Positions 7,374 through 13,706 of a stretch of DNA of 13,706 nt are shown one piece after another; within the stretch, counting starts at the first letter, position 1, and each line of letters begins with the position of its first letter. This DNA is from Terfezia claveryi (Eukaryota; Ascomycota; Pezizomycetes; Pezizales; Pezizaceae), in assembly GCA_015179025.1 (NCBI GenBank), contig WHUX01000692.1, forward strand, positions 1-13,706, in the 5' to 3' direction. Under the pieces are notes generated by a model that was not told the origin of the DNA, did not search any database, and saw only the letters and a list, made by a program, of their open reading frames with translations. The position numbers and the translations under genes were made by a program.

Positions 7374-7874
7374 CTAGCAACCGCCATTACATCTGTACCT
7401 GTAAATCCAGTACACCATTGAAAAACCGGCCCCCCAGGTCCCAGGAATAATTGGTCTAAACAACCAAGCGTCACAATCCCAAGGCTCAAATCTCGCTGCC
7501 TCCACTGCAGCCATTTCCTCCAGAAAAGAATTACCTCCATCAGAACCTTCCTTAGGCCCAGACATCTCTACCAATACCTCTGCGCCCCCAACATCTACCT
7601 CTACACACCAATCAGAAAACGTGACACTCTTGCCGGAAGAACTAGAACTAGATTCTAGACCAGTAGACGAAGAAAAAACAGGACCATAAGAAACATCAGG
7701 ATCCTGACATCCAGCCTCACCAGCCTCGTGAGCCACCAAGCCAACAGAACTGTCAGTCGAACGGAGATCATAAGGATCATCAGCCACCACAACATCAGCA
7801 CAGAAAGGTACCAAAGAAGAAAAGTAACTCGACGATTGTATCGTATAACCAGCTACATTTGGTTGTGGAAAGAT
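7374..7874 (-). CDS. Antisense leader ORF of element B, unknown protein
   Basis: A minus-strand frame of 166 codons fills the leader between B's primer-binding site and gag, and ends with TAG at 7374-7376. It is the counterpart of the frame at 5233-5670 in A. Residues counted from 7874 show YTIQS at 10-14, a Ser run at 75-80, KSVTFSD at 82-88, CDAW at 134-137, WGAG at 147-150, IYR at 157-159 and Cys at 162. WG and IxR are exactly 10 residues apart in both copies. The codon at the position equivalent to A's ATG is ATC here, so B has lost the start unless an upstream codon is used; the frame is open upstream to 8072 across the start of gag. I do not recognise the family. It is rich in acidic residues and Ser. 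Expression is unproven. Confidence 0.55.
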   Translation of the reverse strand: MFPQPNVAGYTIQSSSYFSSLVPFCADVVVADDPYDLRSTDSSVGLVAHEAGEAGCQDPDVSYGPVFSSSTGLESSSSSSGKSVTFSDWCVEVDVGGAEVLVEMSGPKEGSDGGNSFLEEMAAVEAARFEPWDCDAWLFRPIIPGTWGAGFSMVYWIYRYRCNGGC

Positions 7875-9680
7875 GACGAAATCAGATATAATGGCGTCTG
7901 AACTTAGTAAGAAGACTAAGAGGTCGAGACAGTTAACTATGTTACCCAAAGATATTAAGAAATTAGTAGAAGAAACACCCAGAAAGACCAGATTTATAGT
8001 TCCTAATACAGAAGGGGAAATAAATCTGCCCATGGATATAGAATTAGGAGAACCAGGTAGAGCAGGAACCAAACTATATTTTAGTATGGCTTTACCTCTC
8101 GTACCAGAAGAATTTTGGGACAGACATCTTCCAACAATTGAGGAGATTTTGAAATATACTCACGCAATGGGACATGCCCAACAGTATCATCCTCATGATA
8201 CTCGACTCTTAATGGAAGCCGTAGCAAAACACTACTTATAGCTAACACCTTACCTATTCAAAGAAGAAGACTTAGAAATGAACGTATTTTTAAGTAAAGA
8301 ATTAAGGAAACCTGTTGTTCCACTTTTAAGGAAACCGAATTGGGTAATAAATAACTGGGAAGAAATAATGGCATTCATGATGAGCGGCACTCATCTAGAA
8401 GAATTAGCACATACCGCGGAGGATTTTTTCAATCCTAGTAAAGAACTTCCAGGAGCGTTCCTGAGAACACCAAAAGATCAATCGAAAGGCAAAGGTCGAG
8501 CACCTGAGACACCAGAAAGGAGGACTGGGTCAGCCAAAGAACCAGATGACAAAGACCAACCACTAGAAGATATAGAATTACCAGAAGACGATGATGATCT
8601 AGATACAGGACTAGACCAACAGAAACAGAAAACACAAGGAGGAGGACGAGACCTCGATGATAGCAGAGATGATAGCTCGGACTCTGATAAGGCATCGTCA
8701 GTTGCAAGTCAAACTCTTAAAAGAAAACCCAAACGAGGAAAGTCAGTTGAATACCAGCAATGGGAATCTACAACAGGAATGGTTACAATGGGTAACCATA
8801 AAGCAATGAATACTTTAAAAGGAATAAAGATTGATATGCCAGAAAAATTAAGAGGAGAAGACAAAAAATAGCAAGACTCACAATATTTTGACTCTTGGGC
8901 CACAGTAATGCAACGTTGGTTTGTTCTCAAAAGAATATATTTAGAAGGCGCTTCAGCTCTGGAAATTGTTGGATTCAGAATGGAAGGAAGCATGCTCACT
9001 ACTCATAATCAGTTCTTAAGAGAAAAAGAAAAGAATGCGATATTCTTTGGTTTCATACTAGCGCTAAGGGATTTTCTGATACCCTCTACTAGTAAGGACA
9101 TTTTGTGGAAACGATAGGAGACAGCTACACCATACAAGGATGGACATCACATGGGAATCAAACAGTTCGCCAACTGGCTTACTGAAATGCAAATCAAATT
9201 GATTGACAAGGATGGCAAACAATCAATATCACAGGAAGTAAAAAGAAGAAAGTTTCTTAATCACCTGCCGCCATATATGTCAGCTACATTAATTCCTTTA
9301 ATCAAAGAAGAATGGTCATATAATCAGCTCGTACATCAAGCGGAGTCATATGAAGCCTCCAAGAAGGATATTGCCCCACCATTCACAACAAATACATCCC
9401 GATGACAACACCCTCGGAATGAAAATTGAAGTCACGGTCCACTCAGGGACCAGAATCAATGACAAAAAATAGGATTTAATCCTAGCAGCAATCCCAACAC
9501 CAAACCCAATACAGAAAATCGAAAGGACTCAGATTGAGACACCATCACAAAAAATTGTATTAGAAGATGAAGATGCAATTAATTAGAGACAAGAAATGTC
9601 TATGGTGTTGGAACCCTGGATACTCCTATAAGGACTGTAGGAAACGAAAAAATAAGGTACCCATGCGTACAGCCGCATAA
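7873..9680 (+). pseudogene. Gag pseudogene of element B
   Basis: Gag starts at ATG 7873 (a second ATG at 7891 has a better context) and reads in one frame to 9402. It is interrupted by TAG at 8239, 8869 and 9115, then TGA at 9403. The N-terminal part is followed by a highly charged segment (EDIELPEDDDD near 8570, then KRKPKRGKS near 8720) and a capsid core with FRMEGSMLTTHNQF (8974 onward) and IKQFANWLTEM (9154 onward). An Asn/Pro-rich stretch follows. A frame change near the A-run at 9549-9554 leads to the zinc knuckle CLWCWNPGYSYKDC (9597-9638), which fits C-x2-C-x4-H-x4-C with the His replaced by Tyr. The frame ends at TAA 9678-9680. Not functional as it stands. Confidence 0.8.
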
Positions 9681-9689
9681 GATTTAGCT

Positions 9690-10244
9690 ATGCCGATAGC
9701 CACCAAGGATAAAAACAACAAGGATAAAATCAAGGAACGACCCTTGTCAAGACAGGTACCAGATTTTAGCAAGGTATTCGTTAAAGCTAACGAACACCCC
9801 GCACTAGCTTTAATTGATCTCCAAACGAAGGGAGGAGACTTAATCAATTCTCAATTTGTACACCTAGTATACAAAATACCAACTAGAAGTATCGAGAAAA
9901 AATCATTAAGTACTGCAATTAAAGGCTCAAAAGGAACGATAGACAAAGCTTGTACTATCAAACTTGATTGGATAGGTTATGTAGAAGAACGAACATTCTA
10001 TGTAGCTCATTTGACTGGATGGGACATGATACTAGAAGAACCTGCTCTTAGCAAAGTGCGAGCAATAATTCCTGCCCATTAGGAACCAGTTACTATCCAA
10101 CCGGAAAATATTCCTCGATTCCAGCTAAGTGTATAGAAAGGATCTAGAACTATGGCGAATAGTATAAGATCAGCATATACTCAGGTTAGCTGCGAATCAG
10201 TTACAGATTATAGTGAACCGGATAATTGGGAAAATATTAGTGAC
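9690..10244 (+). pseudogene. Aspartic protease of element B, cut at 10244
   Basis: This is in the same frame as the B zinc knuckle, ten bases past the TAA at 9678-9680. The 130-residue open part shows HPALALIDLQTKGGDLINSQ, with the likely catalytic Asp codon at 9816-9818. It then shows KKSLSTAIKGSKG, a beta-rich middle (KLDWIGYVEERTFYVAHL) and WDMILEEPAL, the counterpart of the ILG segment of retropepsins with Gly replaced by Glu. The usual D[ST]G is replaced by DLQT. TAG at 10080-10082 and TAG at 10134-10136 interrupt the frame, which otherwise stays readable to the C junction at 10244. The linker to RT begins here, but RT itself is missing from the window. Confidence 0.7.
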
Positions 10245-10562
10245 TGTCACGGGGTGACATCCAGCCCTACCAAAGGTACTTGGGCCCTTATAGAACGACC
10301 CTAGAATCTACATGAACTCTAGGTACACTCTTAGCAGTGTGGTGCAAACGTTTCTAATACTTATCTATAAGAGTTAAGTATATGAAACGGGTATGAACCT
10401 CGGAGTGGTTAATAATCATCCTGGATGGTTAAGACCCTTATGAAACGTCCATAGACCCTTGAGGGAGCTACGGTTCAAGTTTCATAAGAATCCGATTAAC
10501 GGTTCAATAGTTATACTCAGATTAATTTGCTGACTATATGCATGCTAGCTATATATTAGCTG

Positions 10563-10611
10563 TTACCCTGAAGTCTTGGCGTTACCCTGAATATTGAATT
10601 ATTACCCTGAA
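10563..10611. promoter_or_regulatory. Three phased TTACCCTGAA motifs in U3 of C
   Basis: TTACCCTGAA occurs at 10563-10572, 10582-10591 and 10602-10611, spaced 19 and 20 bases, about two helical turns apart, with unrelated bases between. This points to an array of factor-binding sites on one face of the DNA. The factor is unknown. Confidence 0.6.
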
Positions 10612-10662
10612 CTGCAGGAAAATAATTCGGTAAAAATAAATAAAAAATTGAAGCCATGAGGG

Positions 10663-10683
10663 CGCACTTTAGACCAAAGTGCG
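10663..10683. other. Hairpin in U3 of C
   Basis: CGCACTTT and AAAGTGCG form a perfect 8-bp stem around the 5-base loop AGACC. A related GTGCGCCC follows about 20 bases later. Confidence 0.5.
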
Positions 10684-11400
10684 TCCGGTGACACTATAAG
10701 GGAGTGCGCCCAGGACAGAGGCCAAAGGTAGGGCCAAAACATAAAGTTCTCCGAATTTAATGTTTCAAGGTTCCATCTAGGCCTACTCTCCGTCCTGATT
10801 CCATTTCTGCAATCCTTTTTATGATCGGAGTTAAACTCATGGAGTTATAAGACTTTTAATATGGTCATATAGGTCTATGAGGAGGTTTACTTATTATTGG
10901 TAATAACTCCGTGAATAATTTGGGTATCGAGATAAACTAAGATTCTATAATCTTCTATGCGTTGATACCTTTCCAATGGTAATCTACTTATGACCCACGG
11001 TTCTCTATTCATAGAGTTATGTGCAGTTGAAAATTATTTTCAATGGACACTAGATACTATTAAGTGAATATTGCCGGAAACATAATTAGATGCCTTCGGA
11101 TATTGTCGGATAGTAATTCGATAGTATCGGGGATTGGTAACGTATCTGAAATTGAATTTAGTTGTCTCGGATAAGAATTCTTTAATGGGATAAGCGAGCT
11201 ATAAGCGAAGTACGTATAACATGCAGACATGGGAATATTCTCTACGTTCGGGTTAGTAACCTGTGACAACGAGTGCAGATAGCAACTGCATTAACAAAGG
11301 TGTGGATGGCATAACACTTAGGAAGAAATTCCAAGGTGACAGGTAGGCCCGCATTTTATAAAATATTTTTATCATAAGAATATCTACAAACACCGCGGGA

Positions 11401-11409
11401 TATAAATAG
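11401..11409 (+). promoter_or_regulatory. TATA box of C's LTR
   Basis: TATAAATAG, identical to the nonamer in B's LTR, lies 300 bases before the LTR end. This places U3 at about 1.18 kb and R plus U5 at about 270 bases. Confidence 0.7.
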
Positions 11410-11527
11410 TGCAAGTAGTTCCGGTTGAATTTATTCGACCACCAGCGAGTATTCAAAAGCAAGAGCACCTTGAGCACACGAAGCATACAAAGTTCTAAGT
11501 CTTGAGTTAACTTTACGTTCAAGCGAC

Positions 11528-11639
11528 ATAGGATTTATTTTGTGTTGTGAAATAAGATCCGTCGTGAGGGACTATAGTTGGATTGAACTTTACTGCTATA
11601 GGATTGATATTCTGTATTGCGGAATAGATATCGTTGCGG
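11528..11639 (+). repeat. Duplicated 42-base block in U5 of C
   Basis: Blocks at 11528-11569 and 11598-11639 begin 70 bases apart. Both start with ATAGGATT, continue with a TGT-containing centre and an AATA-AGAT-like part, and end in a GT-rich stretch with GG. Each can be folded imperfectly on itself (GGAT with ATCC in the first, GATATTC with GAATAGATATC in the second). They lie in the transcribed part of the LTR. Confidence 0.5.
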
Positions 11640-11754
11640 CAGCAAATTACGGCCGTCCTAAGAGTTACAAGAGCGCTATTAGTCAATAGGGCCCCCGTGA
11701 CATTACTTTGTAGCCAGTGATTCTCATTATCATTTGCTATTATATACTCTAATC

Positions 11755-13706
11755 ATGTCTAGTTCCCAGACACCAAGAGGGCCTCGCCAGCCCTACCAAC
11801 CCCTTACATTCCCAGATGTCACACCTCGTGCCATCACACAAAGACCTCACAATCTTCCACAGTCGGATACCGATACGGAAGATGATCTCATTGATATCCC
11901 AATGGAGGATATTCTATCCCATGGGATAGAATCCTCAAGACACCCCATATATAGTCCAGACGAACTACAATCATTCCCGCCTGGATTAATCGATCGATTT
12001 GGCCTACCTTCCCGAAGACCACCTCGACAAACAAACAGCAATGCCTCTTCGCAATGCCATCCTGCACAACCCCCACTACGTCCAATTCGACCCCCTCGTA
12101 CAGGACTAAGCCAACAAGAATATGACGAATTATTGGCTAGAATAGTTCGTGATGGAGCTACAGAATTTGAAAGGCAACAAGCCAAGATTCTGAACCTCAC
12201 GGAAGGTTTAAATGCTCAGGTTAGTTTCCTGAAACAAGCACAAGAAGCTCACACTATTGTATTCAATGGTGCTAAAGCCACTTACGAGGATTTAAAGTTA
12301 CTGCGACACCAGGTAACTGAAGAAGTAGCAGCCTTAAAGGGACAAACTGATGGGCAAGAAGACGCAGTTAAAAGGCTAACAGTTTCCATTAAGGAAACTT
12401 TAGAAATCCAATGGCAAGAGCTGACAAAAAAGCTCAAGGAGGACACGGAGGCAATAATTGATGCAGCCAAGGTGGAGTTCGATGGTATTAAAGCAGATGT
12501 TGGCAAGCTCAATGATTGGGCACAAAAAGCGATCAAACAAGAGCAAGATGATCGCATTCGTAGTTGCGAGACTAACAAGGAATCGGTAGAAGAACTCTCC
12601 CGCCGAATCCAAACGCATAAATGAAAGCTCAAAGACCTACAAAAGCAACCACTTGGCCAACAGCGCCCACCAAAACGAACTTGATCCATTGATGACGATA
12701 TTGAAGATTTCATCATCCGTGGTACTCGGACAGGTCCAGTACCACCTCCACCACCTCCACCTCCTCCACCTCCAGTCCAAAAAACCCGAGTTCTTTCTGA
12801 CAAGAAAGAACCCCGAAACCTCCCCCTACCACCGAAGTTCGATGGAACTTCAAGCAAGCTAAAGGAATTTCTGATGAAGGTAGACCACACGTTTGAACGC
12901 ATGCCGCTAACATACTCTACTCATAGCGAAAAAATCCTGTTTCTAGCGGATCTACTTACAGGAGGTGCGAGCACCTGGTATTACGCCAACCAACATAAGC
13001 GAACACCAGATGCCAACTCCGGATGAGTTGAATGGGACACGTTTAACATCTTTAAACGTGAATTCATAAGCGCACACCAGAACCAGCATGAGAAGCGGGA
13101 TGCGTAGGTCTCCCTTCAGAAGGAGTTCCAGAAAAAAGGTGAGTTGATGAAAGATTTCATCGCTCATGTCAGGGTTCATCAGTTGGTAGCGGAACTACCA
13201 CGGGAACAGCTTTGGGAGCACCTGATTAGTGCAATTCAGCCTTAGACTCGGGCCCATATGGTCCGAGTCAGTACTGACAAAGACATTCTAGATAAGGTAC
13301 CTGCCAGTACAGAAATGTGCTTCCAGGCTATCGCAAATGCCGGGTCTCAGGTTGAGTATGAGAAGGTTAGGGAGGCACATGTACAGAGCCAGTTCCGTCA
13401 AAAAGAACAGGCTGCTGGTGCGAAAAAGGAGGTACCCAACACTCCCAAGGCTGCGGAAAAGAAGTCCGAAAACCTCAAAGACCGAATTACCAAGCCCAAG
13501 CAAAAGGCAAAAACCAAGCCTGATGCTAAAGCTAAATCTAAGTCAGATACTCCTTCTAAGAAAGCCAAAGAGCCTGGCCAAGATAGCGTTACATATGCTA
13601 TGAGACAGGCTCGGAAGAAGGACGGACAGTGCATCAAGTGTGGGGACAAATCTCACATGATAGGTGACTGTTCTATCGGTTGGAAGGTTACGGATGAAAC
13701 AAAGGC
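11755..13706 (+). pseudogene. Gag pseudogene of element C, long coiled-coil type
   Basis: One frame runs from ATG 11755 to the window end, 650 codons. It is interrupted only by in-frame stops at 12622 (TGA), 12682 (TGA), 13024 (TGA), 13105 (TAG) and 13243 (TAG), with no frameshift. Residues 1-115 are Pro/Arg/Ser-rich and probably disordered. Residues about 117-289 are Glu/Lys/Gln/Leu-rich with heptad-like spacing, a predicted coiled coil. Eleven prolines stand at 330-340 (12742-12774). A capsid domain of the retrotransposon Gag type covers about 360-525 (PKFDGTSSKLKEFLMKVD, GGASTWYY, EWDTFNIFKREF). A Lys-rich stretch at about 545-615 precedes a canonical knuckle CIKCGDKSHMIGDC (13630-13671), C-x2-C-x4-H-x4-C. 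The ATG is 53 bases past the LTR. The family normally forms virus-like particles; this copy cannot without readthrough. Confidence 0.85.

Larger units (their letters stand above)
6413..10244 (+). mobile_element. Element B, Ty3/Gypsy-type LTR retrotransposon, interrupted after protease
   Basis: LTR, primer-binding site, leader with antisense frame, gag with zinc knuckle, and protease lie in order on the plus strand. The element stops abruptly at 10244, where the LTR of element C begins, before any RT. Its RT, RNase H and 3' LTR are therefore predicted to lie beyond the far end of C, outside the window. It is the same family as A but less decayed, with long open segments separated by single in-frame stops and few shifts. 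Confidence 0.75.
10245..11702 (+). repeat. 5' LTR of element C, 1458 bp
   Basis: The left end TGTCACGGGG and the right end CCCCGTGACA are perfect 10-bp inverted repeats with TG...CA termini. The five bases before it, GTGAC (10240-10244), are the candidate target-site duplication. U3 contains a triplet of TTACCCTGAA motifs, a hairpin at 10663-10683 and AT-rich sequence; a TATA box lies at 11401. U5 contains a duplicated 42-base hairpin-like block. The short minus-strand frames between 11060 and 11522 have no family features and are regarded as chance. No gene is supported in this 1.4-kb stretch. Confidence 0.85.
10245..13706 (+). mobile_element. Element C, Ty3/Gypsy-type LTR retrotransposon, 5' part
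   Basis: A complete 5' LTR is followed by a 52-base leader and a gag frame with a zinc knuckle. Protease and pol would lie past the window end. Its LTR and Gag do not resemble those of A and B, so it is another family. It interrupts B between protease and RT, and carries no frameshift in its visible gag, which makes it the youngest of the three. Confidence 0.85.

Noticed and set aside
7875..8072. N-terminal extension of B's antisense frame across gag
   Set aside because: Open, but it overlaps gag coding sequence and has no counterpart in A before the shared start position; the frame there is probably open by chance.
8239..9117. Stop-codon reassignment (UAG read as Gln) to explain three TAG codons in B's gag
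   Set aside because: TGA stops and a frameshift are also present, C's gag is broken by both TGA and TAG, and A is decayed in all ways; mutational decay explains it.
11060..11522. Short minus-strand frames inside C's LTR
   Set aside because: No family features, within U3 to R of a clear LTR, lengths expected by chance.
11847..12200. Minus-strand 117-codon frame opposite the start of C's gag, as a third antisense gene
   Set aside because: It is inside gag and not in the leader, and has none of the VTFxD, CxA[YW] or WG-x8-IxR motifs in order.
12282..12902. Minus-strand 206-codon Ser/Gly-rich frame opposite C's gag
   Set aside because: It lies opposite a well-supported Gag with coiled coil and polyproline; its glycine run is the reverse reading of the proline codons. 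It does not occupy a leader like the A and B antisense frames.

Overview
The window is a eukaryotic, almost certainly fungal, transposon graveyard. It holds parts of three Ty3/Gypsy-type LTR retrotransposons, called A, B and C here, and no recognisable host gene, tRNA, rRNA or CRISPR array. The Gag, protease and RT signatures resemble polyproteins I associate with Agaricomycete basidiomycetes; that host call is from memory and only moderately secure.

Layout. Element A lies on the minus strand: 5' LTR about 5706-6412, primer-binding site 5690-5705, leader 5235-5689, Gag from 5234, protease about 2930-3394, RT (YLDD box at 1954-1965) and RNase H down to about 1215. Where an integrase is expected, the RNase H end instead continues in frame into a 220-residue low-complexity tail. 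This is followed by a degenerate pair of CCHC knuckles near 50-190. A is heavily decayed by stops and frameshifts. Element B lies on the plus strand, head to head with A: LTR about 6413-7296, leader, Gag 7873-9680, protease 9690-10082, then a stop at 10244 before any RT. B belongs to the same family as A: the LTRs, Gag and protease can all be matched by eye. Element C, from another family, starts at 10245 with a 1458-bp LTR bounded by TGTCACGGGG and CCCCGTGACA. Its Gag runs in one frame from 11755 to the window end, broken only by five in-frame stops. C appears to be inserted in B, and B may be inserted in the U3 of A's LTR, which gives a nest (A oldest, C youngest) that agrees with the degree of decay.

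Main discovery. In both A and B, the whole leader between the primer-binding site and gag is occupied by an open reading frame on the strand opposite to gag (145 codons in A, 166 in B). Both have the same position and frame relative to the gag start codon. The two products share ordered motifs (YTxxS, VTFxD, CxA[YW], WG-x8-IxR, C), and both frames are intact while gag and pol around them are broken. I do not recognise this protein. It looks like an undescribed antisense accessory gene of this retrotransposon family.

Other points of interest. B's U3 has 41-bp tandem repeats each carrying a TGACTCA (Gcn4/AP-1-like) site. A conserved 17-nt LTR block is followed in both LTRs by a hairpin with two compensatory base-pair changes. 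A and B share a protease active-site region without the usual D[ST]G. C has no TGG-type primer-binding site and has an unusually long coiled-coil Gag N-terminus.
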